Positions 9,388 to 19,216 are shown, counted from the first letter of the stretch. The stretch is 45,485 bases of DNA from Rhodocyclaceae bacterium (GCA_016791145.1 JAEUNJ010000178.1:1-45485), one strand, 5' to 3'. Translations and numbers: made by a program. Notes: generated by a model not told the origin, from the sequence alone.

Positions 9388-10457
9388 CGTCGCTCCGACC
9401 ACCACAGGAAACCGGCCGTCCCGAAAAGAAACAGGGCGCTGGGCGTGATGGCGGCGACGAAGGGCGTCCAGCTGTTGATCACCCCGAGGCTGGAGAACAG
9501 GCCGTTCAGCATGTGGAAGCCGATGCCGAGCATGATGCCGGCAAACACCTTGATACTGACCGCGCCCATGCGATCCTGGAGATAGGCGAAAGGCAGCGCG
9601 AGCCCCATCATCACCAGCGCGGCCATCGGATAGATCAGCTTCTTCCACAGGGCAATCTCGTAGCGTTCCGTCTTCTGCTGGTTGTCCGTCAGGTGCCGGA
9701 TGTACAGGTACAGGTTGACCAGCGACATCCGCTCCGGGACCACCAGGAGCACCGAGAGGATTTCCGGATTGAGGCCCGATTTCCAATCCGCCTCGGGAAG
9801 GCTCTGGACCCGGGCCGAGTCCCCTTCGAACAGGGTCTGCACGACCCCCGTCAGCCGCCAGATGCCGGAAGGCAGGAACTCGCCGACCTTCGCCTCGCTG
9901 ATCGAGCGCAACTGGTACTGCTTGTCGAACTCGAAGATCCGCACCCCGTGGAGCCTGGCATCCGGACTCACGTGGTGCACGTTCACGAAGGCCAGTTCGT
10001 CCTTGACCCATAGCCCGGAGCGGAACTCCTGGGCGATCACGGTGCTCATGGCGCGCAGCCGAAGTTGTTGGGCTGCCCGCTCCGCCGGCGGCGCCACGAA
10101 CTCCCCGACGAGGAAGGTCAGCACGGCAAAAAGGGACCCGAGCCTCAGCAGGATCGCCAGCAGCCGTCCGGTGGAAAGGCCGGAGGCCCGCAATACCGTG
10201 ATTTCCGAATGCCTGGCGAGGACGGTCAAGGCTACCAGCGTGCCGATCAGAACGGCGATCGGGAACAGTTCGTAAACCCGGCCGGGGAGGGTGAGGGCCA
10301 CGAAGGCGAGCATGTGCTGCAACTGGTAGCCGCCCTTGCCCAGATCCTGGAGTTCGTGGATGAGGTCGAAGAAGGCGAACAACGCGAGAAAGGCCAGCAG
10401 CACCAGCGCCGTCGCCGAGTAGATTTCCCGCGCCAGATAGCGTTGCAGCGTCCTCAT
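9384..10457 (-). CDS. lptG: LPS export ABC transporter permease LptG
   Basis: LptG pairs with LptF and the LptB ATPase to extract lipopolysaccharide from the inner membrane and pass it to LptC. The 357-residue protein shows the YjgP/YjgQ layout: N-terminal membrane helices (ALVLLAFLALFAFFDLI and two more), a large periplasmic beta-jellyroll region (about 130-260), and C-terminal helices (AALVMMGLALPFAYL, FAGIMLGIGFHMLNGLF, ALFLFGTAGFLWW). I place the start at MRTLQRYLAREIY (10457), whose ATG overlaps the stop of lptF as ATGA. The much longer open frame upstream is antisense-like and is not part of the gene. It is convergent with the RDD gene. Confidence 0.95.
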   Translation of the reverse strand: MRTLQRYLAREIYSATALVLLAFLALFAFFDLIHELQDLGKGGYQLQHMLAFVALTLPGRVYELFPIAVLIGTLVALTVLARHSEITVLRASGLSTGRLLAILLRLGSLFAVLTFLVGEFVAPPAERAAQQLRLRAMSTVIAQEFRSGLWVKDELAFVNVHHVSPDARLHGVRIFEFDKQYQLRSISEAKVGEFLPSGIWRLTGVVQTLFEGDSARVQSLPEADWKSGLNPEILSVLLVVPERMSLVNLYLYIRHLTDNQQKTERYEIALWKKLIYPMAALVMMGLALPFAYLQDRMGAVSIKVFAGIMLGIGFHMLNGLFSSLGVINSWTPFVAAITPSALFLFGTAGFLWWSERR

Positions 10458-11533
10458 CGCCACAGGCGCCTCCAGGGAATGACCGCCAGGCGCCAGGAGA
10501 ACATCAGCAGCAGGATCGCGAACATGGCCAGATGGACGGCCCAGACACCCACCTCGAAGCGCAACTTGCCCTGCGCCACCCAGGCCTGGCTGACGCTGAT
10601 CAGGTTGCTGTAGATCATGTAGGTCAGGAGGGCGAACACCAGGTTGTTGGTCCTGCCGCCCCGAGGATTCACGAAGGACAGGGGGATCGCCAGCAAGGCC
10701 AGATTCAGCGCCGCCAGGGGAATCCCCACGCGCCAGAGCAGCTCCGCCAGGTTCCCCGGGGTCCGGTGCAGCAGCAGATCCCACACCGGCCGGGTCTTGG
10801 GCGTCTCCTCGAGCCCCCGGGCTTCCCGCGTTTCGATCCTCACGGCATAGCGGGCGAATTCCATCACCCGGTATTCGGGGGTGCCCGGAATGCCTTCGTA
10901 GCGGCGGCCGTTCTCCAGCACGAGGAAGCGGTCGCCGTTGGGCGCCGCCTCGGTGTGGCCCTGGGCGGCGAGCATCACCCCCTGCCGGCCGTGCTGGACC
11001 GTGCTGATGAAGATGTTCCGGACGCGGCCCTCGTCGCCGGACACCGCCTCGACGAAGAAGACCCGGTCGGACAGCGAGGATTCCTGGAATGCGCCCGGCG
11101 ACACCCGCGAGATGTCGTCCCGCTCGTCCATCCGCTTGCGGTACTCGGTGCTCTTGGACAGGGCCCAGGGAGACAGCAGCAGCGACAGGACGGCAATGCC
11201 GGTCACCAGGGGCAGCGCAAAGCGCATGACCGGCCGTATCCAGGCCGTCAGGGGCAGGCCGCTGGAGAACCAGACTACCATCTCCGAATCCCGGTATGCC
11301 CTGGACAGGGTCAGCAGCACCGCCATGAACAGGGAAAGCGACAGGACGATCGGCAGGTAGTTGATCGCCCCGAAGCCAAGGAGGGCGACCACGGCCTCGG
11401 AGGCCAGCTTGCCTCCGGCCGCCTGGCCGAGGAGCCGGATCAATTGCGTGGTGAGCAGGATCGCGAACAGCGCGACGAAGACCGCGACGGCATTCTGGGT
11501 CAGCTCGCGCAGGGCCGCACGCTGGAAGATCAT
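10454..11533 (-). CDS. lptF: LPS export ABC transporter permease LptF
   Basis: LptF is the partner permease of LptG in the lipopolysaccharide export machine. The 359-residue protein starts MIFQRAALRELTQNAVAVFVALFAILL and carries the family's conserved QLIRLLGQAAGGKLASEAV and the RTNNLVFALLTYMIYSNLISV segment in its C-terminal helices, with a periplasmic domain between. The start is set at 11533, as the family begins with a short M-I/L-F-x-R-x2 stretch just before the first helix. It overlaps lptG by four bases. It is divergent from pepA, the arrangement common in gamma- and betaproteobacteria. Confidence 0.95.
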   Translation of the reverse strand: MIFQRAALRELTQNAVAVFVALFAILLTTQLIRLLGQAAGGKLASEAVVALLGFGAINYLPIVLSLSLFMAVLLTLSRAYRDSEMVVWFSSGLPLTAWIRPVMRFALPLVTGIAVLSLLLSPWALSKSTEYRKRMDERDDISRVSPGAFQESSLSDRVFFVEAVSGDEGRVRNIFISTVQHGRQGVMLAAQGHTEAAPNGDRFLVLENGRRYEGIPGTPEYRVMEFARYAVRIETREARGLEETPKTRPVWDLLLHRTPGNLAELLWRVGIPLAALNLALLAIPLSFVNPRGGRTNNLVFALLTYMIYSNLISVSQAWVAQGKLRFEVGVWAVHLAMFAILLLMFSWRLAVIPWRRLWR

Positions 11534-11534
11534 T

Positions 11535-11564
11535 TTGACGGCGGGGGAGATTTTTGGGGATAAT
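11535..11564 (+). promoter_or_regulatory. Strong sigma-70-like promoter of pepA
   Basis: TTGACG (11535-11540) is followed after 18 bases by GATAAT (11559-11564), close to consensus at both boxes. The -35 lies at the lptF start codon, so pepA transcription would begin inside the divergent lptF leader. The expected transcript has a 5' leader of about 70 bases containing a possible hairpin (CCCTTTTC pairing with GAAAAGGG, 11567-11595). Confidence 0.7.
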
Positions 11565-11640
11565 AGCCCTTTTCGCGGGTTTTCCGGAAAAGGGGATCGA
11601 AACATGCAATCTTTCCCCTGCTCCCCAAGAGGGCGTACCG

Positions 11641-13140
11641 ATGGAATTTAGCATAAAAAGCGGCAATCCCGAGAAGCAGCGGACGGCCTGCGTCGTCGTC
11701 GGGGTCTTCGAATCGCGCAAGCTCTCCGCGCCGGCCGAGGTGGTGGATCGCGCCGCGAAGGGTTACCTGGGCGATCTGCTCCGTCGCGGCGACATGGAGG
11801 GCAAGGCCGGTGCCGCGCTGCTGCTCCACAACGTGCCGGGCATCGAGGCAGACCGCGTCCTGCTCGTGGGGCTGGGCAAGGAACGGGAATTCCGCGCCAA
11901 GGAGTACCGGGCGGCCATCGCCACAGCGGTACGCACCCTGCAGGAAACGGGCGGGTTCGACGGAACCGTGTATCTGACCGAACTGCCGGTCAGGAAGATG
12001 GACGTGGCCTGGCGCATCCGTCAGGCCGTCCTGGTGGCGGCGGAGACCCTCTACCGGTTCGACCAGTTGAAGTCCAGGAAGGACGAGGTGCGGCGGCCAC
12101 TGCGCAAGCTCACCTTCTGCGTCGAGCGGCGCAACGAACTGGCCGCGGCGGAGGCCGCCCTCAAGGAAGGCCAGGCCATCGCGGAGGGCATGGCGCTGGC
12201 CAAGGACCTGGCCAACCTGCCCAGCAACATCTGCACGCCGACCCACCTGGCAGACCGTGCACGGGCAATGGCCGCGGAACACGGGATGGCGGTCGAGGTC
12301 CTGGAGCGGGCCGACATGGAGCAGCTCGCCATGAACACCCTGCTCTCGGTGGCGCGCGGCTCCCACGAGCCGCCCAAGTTCATCGTGCTGAAACACCTGG
12401 GAGGCAAGCCCGGCGCGAAGCCCGTCGTGCTGGTCGGCAAGGGCATCACTTTCGACACCGGGGGAATCTCCCTGAAGCCGGCCCCGGACATGGACGAGAT
12501 GAAGTACGACATGTCCGGCGCGGCGAGCGTCCTTGGCACGATGCAGGCGGTCGCCCGGCTGCGCCTGCCGCTCAACGTGATCGCCCTGGTGCCCACCACG
12601 GAGAACATGCCCGGCGGGCGCGCCACCAAGCCGGGCGACGTCATCACCTCGATGAACGGCCTGACGGTGGAGATCCTCAACACCGACGCCGAGGGCCGGC
12701 TGATCCTGTGCGACGCCCTCAGCTACGCGGAGCGCTTCGACCCGGACTGCGTCATCGACGTGGCTACCCTGACCGGCGCCTGCGTAATCGCCCTGGGCCA
12801 CGTCCTGAGCGGCCTGCTGGCCAATGACGACAGCCTGGCGAGGGAACTCCAGGATGCCGGCCTTCTGGCCCACGACCGGGTCTGGCAGCTCCCCCTCCTG
12901 GACGACTACCAGGAACAATTGAAGAGCAATTTCGCCGACCTGGCCAACATCGGCGGGCGGCCCGCCGGCACGATCACCGCAGCCTGCTTCCTGTCGCGAT
13001 TCGCGCAGAAGTACGACTGGGCCCACCTGGACATCGCCGGCACCGCCTATCGGTCCGGCAAGGAGAAGGGATCGACGGGACGCCCGGTGCCCTTGCTGAC
13101 CCATTTCCTCCTGGGCCGCGCCCGGGAAGCGGACCGCTGA
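11641..13140 (+). CDS. pepA: Leucyl aminopeptidase (M17, cytosol aminopeptidase)
   Basis: PepA removes N-terminal residues from peptides using two metal ions in the active site; in some bacteria it also binds DNA at recombination sites and promoters. The 499-residue protein has the N-terminal M17 domain (about 1-150). The C-terminal catalytic domain has VGKGITFDTGGISLKPAPDMDEMKYDMSG split across the metal site, and the signature NTDAEGRLILCDALSYAE. The start is ATG 11641 (MEFSIKSGNPEKQ), as the family begins M-x-F. It is followed after 12 bases by holC, as in other proteobacteria. Confidence 0.96.
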   Translation: MEFSIKSGNPEKQRTACVVVGVFESRKLSAPAEVVDRAAKGYLGDLLRRGDMEGKAGAALLLHNVPGIEADRVLLVGLGKEREFRAKEYRAAIATAVRTLQETGGFDGTVYLTELPVRKMDVAWRIRQAVLVAAETLYRFDQLKSRKDEVRRPLRKLTFCVERRNELAAAEAALKEGQAIAEGMALAKDLANLPSNICTPTHLADRARAMAAEHGMAVEVLERADMEQLAMNTLLSVARGSHEPPKFIVLKHLGGKPGAKPVVLVGKGITFDTGGISLKPAPDMDEMKYDMSGAASVLGTMQAVARLRLPLNVIALVPTTENMPGGRATKPGDVITSMNGLTVEILNTDAEGRLILCDALSYAERFDPDCVIDVATLTGACVIALGHVLSGLLANDDSLARELQDAGLLAHDRVWQLPLLDDYQEQLKSNFADLANIGGRPAGTITAACFLSRFAQKYDWAHLDIAGTAYRSGKEKGSTGRPVPLLTHFLLGRAREADR

Positions 13141-13152
13141 AACCGCCCGGCA

Positions 13153-13581
13153 ATGACCCGGATCCAGTTCTTCCACGGCGCGCCGGACAGGGCCCAGGCC
13201 GCCGCTTCCTGGCTCGCGGCAGCCCACGCCCGCGGCGACCGGGTGATCGTCTATGTCCCCGATGCCGCCCGTGCCGACCAGCTGGACCGGCTGCTCTGGA
13301 CGCATCCTCCCACCGGCTTCCTGCCCCACTGCCGGGCCGGGGAGCCGCTGGCAGAGGAGACGCCGGTCATCATCGACCGGACGCTGGAGGCGGCCTGCCG
13401 CGACGAGTGCCTGCTCAACCTGAGCGACGAATTGCCCCCCGGGTTCGCCCGGTTTCGGGAAGTGGTGGAAATCGTCAGCCGCGAGGAACCGGTGGTACGG
13501 GCGGCCCGGGAGCGCTTCCGCTTTTTCCGTGATCGGGGCTACGAATTGGCCAACGAGGACATCAGCCAGGGATTCACATGA
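13153..13581 (+). CDS. holC: DNA polymerase III chi subunit
   Basis: HolC bridges the clamp-loader complex and single-strand-binding protein at the replication fork. The 142-residue protein matches the family in length and in its motifs: the N-terminal IQFFHGAPDRAQAAASWLAA, the middle WTHPPTGFLPHCRAG, and the C-terminal RARFR-like RERFRFFRDRGYELANED. It sits between pepA and valS, its usual place. The next gene starts within its stop codon (ATGA). Confidence 0.93.
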   Translation: MTRIQFFHGAPDRAQAAASWLAAAHARGDRVIVYVPDAARADQLDRLLWTHPPTGFLPHCRAGEPLAEETPVIIDRTLEAACRDECLLNLSDELPPGFARFREVVEIVSREEPVVRAARERFRFFRDRGYELANEDISQGFT

Positions 13582-13958
13582 GCGACGACGTGATCGGCAA
13601 GGCGGATGCCCTGATGCGGCGTCACCGGGTTTTCGTGGCGGGTGTACCCCGTCCCCCGGCCGACGAGGACGTCCCCATCCTGACCGAAGTGGTGGACGAC
13701 GGCGCGGCCGAGCCAACCGCTCCGACCGAACAGGAAGACCAACTGCGCGCACGCGTTGCGAACCTCCGCGCCCTGCAGGATGAAGCCGTCGTCCTCGCCA
13801 TGGAGACCTGGCTGGCCGAGCGCCTGCCGGCCGTGGTGGCCGAGGCCATCGAAGGCCTGTCCGACCGGGTCGCGACCCGGCTCGAAGCCGAGGTCCGCGA
13901 CAACCTGCTGAATCACCTGCGCGCCGCCCTCGACCCGGCGCCACCGACCGCCGACTGA
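13578..13958 (+). CDS. Small acidic hypothetical protein between holC and valS
   Basis: The 126-residue protein overlaps holC by four bases and lies 50 bases before valS. It has an N-terminal part with [17 protein letters not shown], an acidic linker ([13 protein letters not shown], about 28-45), and a C-terminal helical region (about 52-112: [28 protein letters not shown], then [21 protein letters not shown]) that looks amphipathic and could form a coiled coil. I believe similar proteins occur at this place in Rhodocyclales, but I know no function. Coupling to holC suggests co-expression only. Confidence 0.8.
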   Translation: MSDDVIGKADALMRRHRVFVAGVPRPPADEDVPILTEVVDDGAAEPTAPTEQEDQLRARVANLRALQDEAVVLAMETWLAERLPAVVAEAIEGLSDRVATRLEAEVRDNLLNHLRAALDPAPPTAD

Positions 13959-14008
13959 GGGCGCCCCCCGTATTCCCATCCGACGCGCGGCAAGCGCGAC
14001 CTGAAACC

Positions 14009-16831
14009 ATGGAACTCGCCAAGAGCTTCGAACCGTCCGATATCGAGCGACGCTGGTACCCCCTCTGGGAGGAACGCGGCTACTTCTCCGCCGGCCTGGA
14101 CCCGGCCAAGCATGATGCCTTTTGCATTCTGCTGCCACCACCCAACGTGACCGGAACCCTGCACATGGGGCATGGCTTCAACCAGGCCATCATGGACGCG
14201 CTGACCCGTTACCACCGGATGCGGGGCCACAACGCCCTCTGGCAACCGGGCACCGACCACGCGGGCATCGCCACCCAGATCGTCGTCGAGCGGCAACTGG
14301 ACCAGCAGGGCGTCTCCCGCCACGACCTGGGACGCGAGCGTTTCCTGGAAAAGGTTTGGGAATGGAAGGAGTATTCCGGCGGCACCATCACCCGGCAGAT
14401 GCGCCGCCTGGGGACTTCCTGCGACTGGCGCCGCGAACGCTTCACCATGGATGCCGGCCTGTCGAAGATCGTCACCGAGACCTTCGTGCGCCTCTACCGG
14501 GAGGGATTGATCTACCGGGGCAAGCGCCTGGTGAACTGGGATCCCAAGCTGCTGACCGCCGTCTCCGACCTGGAAGTGGTCAGCGAGGAGGAGGATGGTT
14601 CGATGTGGGAGATCCGCTACCCCATCGCGGGAGGCGACGGTGCCCTGGTGGTTGCCACGACGCGACCGGAGACCCTGTTGGGGGACGTGGCGGTGGCGGT
14701 GCACCCGGAGGACGACCGCTACCGTCACCTGGTCGGCAAGCATGTCCATCTGCCGCTGACCGGCCGCACGATCCCCGTCATCGCCGACGCCTACGTGGAC
14801 CGGGAATTCGGCACCGGCTGCGTGAAGATCACGCCGGCCCACGATTTCAACGACTGGCAGGTGGGCCACCGGCACGGCCTCGCACCCATTTCGGTGCTTA
14901 CCCTCGACGCCCGGATCAACGAACACGGCCCGGAGAAGTACCGGGGCATGGACCGCTACGAAGCCCGCAAGGCGGTGGTCGCCGACCTGGAAACCCAGGG
15001 CCTGCTGGTGAGCGTCAAGGCCCACAAGCTGATGGTGCCGCGCGGAGACCGGACCGGAGCCGTCATCGAGCCCATGCTCACCGACCAGTGGTTCGTGGCC
15101 ATGAGCAAGCCCGGCGCGGACGGCACGTCAATCGCCGGCAAGGCCCTCGAATGCGTCGCGAGCGGCGAGATCCGCTTCATCCCGGAGAACTGGGTGAACA
15201 CCTACAACCAGTGGCTGGAAAACATCCAGGACTGGTGCATCTCCCGGCAGCTCTGGTGGGGCCACCAGATTCCCGCCTGGTACTCGGACGACGGCCGCGT
15301 CTATGTGGCCCATGACGAGGCCGAAGCGCGCGAACAGGCCCGCAGGGACGGCTACACGGGCGGCCTGGAACGGGACCCGGACGTGCTCGACACCTGGTAC
15401 TCCTCGGCCCTGTGGCCGTTCTCCACGCTGGACTGGACCCCCGACTGGCCCGCCAAGTCGAATCCGGCCCTGGACCTTTACCTGCCCTCGACGGTGCTGG
15501 TCACGGGCTTCGACATCATCTTCTTCTGGGTCGCCCGCATGGTCATGATGACGAAGCACGTCACGGGACGGATTCCGTTCCGGGATGTCTATGTGCACGG
15601 ACTGATCCGCGACGCCGAAGGCCAGAAGATGAGCAAGTCCAAGGGCAACGTCCTGGACCCCATCGACCTGATCGATGGCATCGACCTCGCCGACCTGGTG
15701 AAGAAGCGAACCACCGGACTGATGAACCCGAAGCAGGCGGAACAGATCGAGAAGCGGACCCGCCGCGAGTTTCCGAACGGCATCCCCGGGTTCGGCACCG
15801 ATGCGCTGCGCTTCACCTTCCTGTCGCTGGCGAGCCCCGGCCGCGACATCAAGTTCGACATGAACCGCTGCGAGGGCTACCGGAACTTCTGCAACAAGCT
15901 CTGGAACGCGACCCGATTCGTGCTGATGAACTGCGAGGGCAAGGATTGCGGCACCCCGAGCGCCGGCGCCTGCGGCGGCAGTGGCGCCCTGGAGTTCTCC
16001 CAGGCCGACCGGTGGATCGTCAGCCTGCTGCAGCGGGTCGAGGCGGAGATGGCGGCGCATTTCGCCGAATACCGGTTCGACCTCCTCGCCAAGGCGCTCT
16101 ATGAATTCGTCTGGGACGAGTACTGCGACTGGTACCTGGAACTCGCGAAAGTCCAGTTGCAGGGCGGCAACGACGCAGCGCAACGGGCCACCCGGCGAAC
16201 GCTGTTGCGGGTGCTGGAGGCCATCCTGCGCCTCGCCCATCCCCTGATCCCCTTCATCACGGAGGAACTCTGGCAGAAGGTCGCACCCATGGCCGGGAAG
16301 GCGAAGGGGGACGGGAGCGAATCCGTGATGCTGCAGGCCTATCCACAAGCCGATGCGGCCGCCCGCAACGACGCGGCCGAAGCCTGGGTCGGGGTGCTGA
16401 AGCAGATGGTCAACGCCTGCCGCAGCCTGCGCGGGGAGATGAACCTCTCGCCGGCCCAGAAGGTGCCGCTGGCCGCGGCCGGCGACGCGGCAATCGTGGA
16501 AAGCTACGCGCCGTACCTGGCCGCCCTCGCCAAGTTGACGGAGGTTGCCGCCACGGGAGAGAGCCTCCCGGAATCCGATGCGCCGGTGCAGATCGTCGGC
16601 GATTTCCGCCTGATGCTGAAGATCGAGATCGACCGAGCCGCGGAGAAGGAGCGGCTGGCCAAGGAGAAAGCCCGTGTCGACGCGGAAATCGCCAAGGCGC
16701 AGAAGAAGCTGGAAACCCCCAGCTTCGTCGAGCGGGCCCCGGCAGCCGTCGTGGCTCAGGAAAGGGATCGCCTGGCCGGCTTCCTGGCGCTGTCGGAAAA
16801 GCTCGCCAGCCAGATCGCCCGCCTCGACTGA
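14009..16831 (+). CDS. valS: Valyl-tRNA synthetase
   Basis: ValS charges tRNA-Val and edits mischarged threonine. The 940-residue protein has the class I HIGH motif as HMGH (residues 52-55, after PPPNVTGTL). An editing CP1 domain covers about 190-340 ([18 protein letters not shown]). The KMSKS loop is [12 protein letters not shown] from residue 540. An anticodon-binding domain follows, and a C-terminal tRNA-binding coiled coil (about 870-940) includes [27 protein letters not shown]. All are in the usual order and the length is standard. It ends the pepA-holC-valS unit. Confidence 0.98.
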   Translation: MELAKSFEPSDIERRWYPLWEERGYFSAGLDPAKHDAFCILLPPPNVTGTLHMGHGFNQAIMDALTRYHRMRGHNALWQPGTDHAGIATQIVVERQLDQQGVSRHDLGRERFLEKVWEWKEYSGGTITRQMRRLGTSCDWRRERFTMDAGLSKIVTETFVRLYREGLIYRGKRLVNWDPKLLTAVSDLEVVSEEEDGSMWEIRYPIAGGDGALVVATTRPETLLGDVAVAVHPEDDRYRHLVGKHVHLPLTGRTIPVIADAYVDREFGTGCVKITPAHDFNDWQVGHRHGLAPISVLTLDARINEHGPEKYRGMDRYEARKAVVADLETQGLLVSVKAHKLMVPRGDRTGAVIEPMLTDQWFVAMSKPGADGTSIAGKALECVASGEIRFIPENWVNTYNQWLENIQDWCISRQLWWGHQIPAWYSDDGRVYVAHDEAEAREQARRDGYTGGLERDPDVLDTWYSSALWPFSTLDWTPDWPAKSNPALDLYLPSTVLVTGFDIIFFWVARMVMMTKHVTGRIPFRDVYVHGLIRDAEGQKMSKSKGNVLDPIDLIDGIDLADLVKKRTTGLMNPKQAEQIEKRTRREFPNGIPGFGTDALRFTFLSLASPGRDIKFDMNRCEGYRNFCNKLWNATRFVLMNCEGKDCGTPSAGACGGSGALEFSQADRWIVSLLQRVEAEMAAHFAEYRFDLLAKALYEFVWDEYCDWYLELAKVQLQGGNDAAQRATRRTLLRVLEAILRLAHPLIPFITEELWQKVAPMAGKAKGDGSESVMLQAYPQADAAARNDAAEAWVGVLKQMVNACRSLRGEMNLSPAQKVPLAAAGDAAIVESYAPYLAALAKLTEVAATGESLPESDAPVQIVGDFRLMLKIEIDRAAEKERLAKEKARVDAEIAKAQKKLETPSFVERAPAAVVAQERDRLAGFLALSEKLASQIARLD

Positions 16832-16840
16832 CCCCGTACG

Positions 16841-16869
16841 CCCTTCCGGCACGGCAAACGCCGGAAGGG
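16841..16869 (+). terminator. Hairpin between convergent valS and the next minus-strand gene
   Basis: A perfect 10-bp stem CCCTTCCGGC / GCCGGAAGGG with a 9-base loop lies ten bases after the valS stop. There is no T tract on either strand, so it may slow polymerase or protect 3' ends rather than act as a full intrinsic terminator. It could serve both convergent genes. Confidence 0.5.
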
Positions 16870-16880
16870 CCCACCGCCGG

Positions 16881-17747
16881 CTACTGGACCCCGGCGATGT
16901 CCTCGACCATCTGGAGGACGTGATCGGGGTGCTTGCCGATCCCCATGAAAGTGCCCATGGTCAGGGCCGGCCAGGAGAGCGCCGTACGGTAGCGCGCATG
17001 CAGCGCCATCACCTTCCCGCCGACGATGAAGATCTCCCAGGGCAGCGCGGCAATGTGGTCCGGGCCGGTCTTGCGGACCCACCAGTTCTCACCGGTCTCC
17101 TGGTCGTTCATCGCGAACCCGAACACCGCCAGCTTCTGGTCCTGCAGGACGATCTCGTAGACCTTCGCACTCTGGCCGACACCCTTGTCCAGGTTGGCCC
17201 GCACCGTCCGCACCGCGTCCTCGAAGCTCCTGTATTCCTTGATGTCCGCCCGGTTGTGGAAGCGCTCCATGCCGAACATGTACCGGTATTCCCCCAGCTC
17301 CTCGGTCTTGACGTCGCCGCCGAAGGCGCCTGCCTTTCCGAGGGCCTTCTCGAGTCTCGCGGCCAGCGCCTTTACCGCCGGCTCCCCTTTCGCATAGTCC
17401 CCGCGCAGGTAGGCGCGGTACCAGTACTCGGGATTCACGTAGGACACGCTGCCGTCGGCCTTGACGCCGACCCGGATGGGCGCCGCCACGATGGCCGTGC
17501 CGCCGATCTGGCGTACCGCTTCGAGGATGCCGGCATCGGTCACGACGATGCTGGCATACCCGGCGATGCCCTTGGGCAGATGGCGCCCGACGACCGTGAA
17601 TCCCGAACCGGCGAGCTTCTGCTCGACCGTTGCCATGACCGACTTCAGCTCACCGCCGGCCACCCTGTCAGCCTGCACATAGGGCGACAGGGCATGGGCA
17701 AGCAGGGAAACGCAGGCGAGGACGAGCCCCGCGATGACGCGAACCAT
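16881..17747 (-). CDS. Exported protein of unknown function (DUF302-like)
   Basis: The 288-residue protein starts MVRVIAGLVLACVSLLAHALS, a clear signal peptide, so the mature protein is periplasmic. I use the ATG at 17747, five bases after GGAGG, rather than the GTG two codons earlier. A region around residues 40-145 (VEQKLAGSGFTVVGRHLP, IVVTDAGILEAVRQIG, TAIVAAPIRVGVKADGSVSYVNPEYWYRAYL, then VKALAARLEKALG) resembles the DUF302 fold seen in sulfur-oxidiser genomes. The rest (YRYMFGMERFHNRADIKEYRSFEDAVRTV, ENWWVRKTGPDHIAALPWEIFIVGGKVMALH) I do not recognise. It has no conserved Cys pair. It lies behind fadL but beyond a strong terminator, so it may have its own promoter or rely on read-through. 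Position suggests a role in sulfur metabolism; that is an inference. Confidence 0.75.
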   Translation of the reverse strand: MVRVIAGLVLACVSLLAHALSPYVQADRVAGGELKSVMATVEQKLAGSGFTVVGRHLPKGIAGYASIVVTDAGILEAVRQIGGTAIVAAPIRVGVKADGSVSYVNPEYWYRAYLRGDYAKGEPAVKALAARLEKALGKAGAFGGDVKTEELGEYRYMFGMERFHNRADIKEYRSFEDAVRTVRANLDKGVGQSAKVYEIVLQDQKLAVFGFAMNDQETGENWWVRKTGPDHIAALPWEIFIVGGKVMALHARYRTALSWPALTMGTFMGIGKHPDHVLQMVEDIAGVQ

Positions 17748-17759
17748 ATCCACCTCCGG

Positions 17760-17792
17760 AAAAAAAGGGCCGGCGGAGGAAGCCGCCGGCCC
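17760..17792 (-). terminator. Strong intrinsic terminator after fadL
   Basis: On the minus strand a 10-bp GC stem (GGGCCGGCGG with CCGCCGGCCC) and a 6-base loop are followed by seven T. It lies 20 bases after the fadL stop. Its T tract runs directly into the ribosome-binding region of the next gene (16881-17747), so that gene is largely cut off from fadL transcription. Confidence 0.93.
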
Positions 17793-17812
17793 GGATGGTA
17801 CTTACGTGGCGA

Positions 17813-19123
17813 TCAGTTGAACTTGAGGCCGTAGGCGATGCCCAGCGAGTTCTGGTGCATCTTGATCGTCTCCTGACCGGCGGGGCCCGGCAGGAACCGG
17901 TTGTACAGGCTGGCACCGGTCACCGAGTTCTTGAACGCATGCATGTAGGCGAAGGTCAGTTCGGAGTCGCCGCTCAGCTTGTAGGTCGCGCCGAGGGTCA
18001 GGTGATCCTGCACGACACCGGGGGCGATGATGTTGAAGGTCACGTCCCGGGCCTGGATCGGGTTGTCGGTATGGTTGTAACCCGCGCGCAGGATGAGATT
18101 GCCGCTGTACTGGTACTCGACCCCGAGCTTGAAGACGTCGACGCTGGACCACCCGAAACCGCGCCCGTTCTCGCCACCCAGGGAATTGGGGACACCGGCG
18201 AACCCCAGGCCGTAGTCGCTGAGGTTGGAGACCGACTTGACGCCCGCGTAGTTGATGCGCTGGTAGTCGGCGGCGATCGTCACCGAAGGCGTGGCCTTGA
18301 AGCTGACCCCGATGTTGAAGTTCTCCGGCATGTCGAAATCGCCCTGCTGGGCGAACAGGCCGCTGTACTTGTCGAACCTGCTCATCCGCACCTTGGTCGA
18401 GTAGGCCGCGCCGACCGTGACGGCGTCGGTGATCTTGCTCAACCAACCGAGCCGCAGGCCCCACCCGTGGGCGCTGTCATAGCCCTTGCCGGTGAGGTTG
18501 GCCGCCGAGGACGAGAAGCCGGCGAATCCCTCGAGGCCCTCGGCCTTGAAGCGCTGGTAACCGAACAGCGGGGAAATGCCGAAGGAGTGGTTGCCGGCGA
18601 TCTTCATCGAGAAGGTCGGGGCGATCACCAGTTGCATCATGTCGATGCCGAGCCTGTCGTTGCCGCACAGCAGGTTGTAGGAAGGCCTGCCGGGATTGAA
18701 GCCGGCGCAGGCGCTGGCCGCCGGAATCTGGCCGCCCGAGTAATCCGTATTCATGCCGCCGTTGCCGTAGACGGTCACGCCGAGGGACATGTTCGGATTC
18801 AGCATGTGGTTGTAGCCGAACTCGGGAATGAAGAAGTCCGTGCTGCCGCTGTCGGCCGAACCGTTCAGGCCGAAACCGGCCGCGCCCTCGCGGGAGGCCG
18901 AGCGCTGGGGGGAGAACCAATCCACGCCCACGTCCAGGCGGGTACCGGCCCAGACCATCGTGGCCGGATTGTTGGCACCACCGAAGGTGTCCTTGGTCAT
19001 GGCGGTGGCCGCGCCACCCATGCCCTTGGCGGTCATCCCGTAGCCATGGGAAAAATAGCCGTCGGTGGCCAGGACCGTCGCGGAAAGCCCCATGAGGGCG
19101 ACCGCCGCTGCGATTTTCTTCAT
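17813..19123 (-). CDS. FadL/OmpP1-family outer-membrane transporter
   Basis: The 436-residue protein has a signal peptide (MKKIAAAVALMGLSATVLA) followed at once by the FadL N-terminal plug (TDGYFSHGYGMTAKGMGGAATAMTKDTFGGANNPATMVWAG, with the NPA motif). A series of amphipathic beta-strands follows, ending in an aromatic-containing C-terminal strand (IAYGLKFN). FadL proteins carry hydrophobic molecules, classically fatty acids or aromatics, across the outer membrane. FadL-type proteins have been discussed for elemental sulfur uptake in acidophilic sulfur oxidisers. Placed next to dsrE2, tusA and soe, a sulfur-related substrate is a reasonable inference but not shown. A long AT-rich leader with a possible hairpin precedes it (19136-19200). 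Confidence 0.9.
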   Translation of the reverse strand: MKKIAAAVALMGLSATVLATDGYFSHGYGMTAKGMGGAATAMTKDTFGGANNPATMVWAGTRLDVGVDWFSPQRSASREGAAGFGLNGSADSGSTDFFIPEFGYNHMLNPNMSLGVTVYGNGGMNTDYSGGQIPAASACAGFNPGRPSYNLLCGNDRLGIDMMQLVIAPTFSMKIAGNHSFGISPLFGYQRFKAEGLEGFAGFSSSAANLTGKGYDSAHGWGLRLGWLSKITDAVTVGAAYSTKVRMSRFDKYSGLFAQQGDFDMPENFNIGVSFKATPSVTIAADYQRINYAGVKSVSNLSDYGLGFAGVPNSLGGENGRGFGWSSVDVFKLGVEYQYSGNLILRAGYNHTDNPIQARDVTFNIIAPGVVQDHLTLGATYKLSGDSELTFAYMHAFKNSVTGASLYNRFLPGPAGQETIKMHQNSLGIAYGLKFN

Positions 19124-19216
19124 CTCTCTACTCTCCTCCCCGAAGCGGGCAAAAAATCTATCGCAATCGTGGAGAAAATCCCCACGAAAATAAACGCGTT
19201 GTAAGAAGTTTCTAAG

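Noticed and set aside
10458..11720. N-terminal extension of lptG by about 420 codons
   Set aside because: The extension is the out-of-frame shadow of lptF. LptG proteins are about 355 residues, and ATG 10457 overlaps the lptF stop.
11530..14022. An 830-codon minus-strand frame across pepA and holC
   Set aside because: It is a shadow of pepA-holC; its translation is low-complexity and crosses several real gene boundaries.
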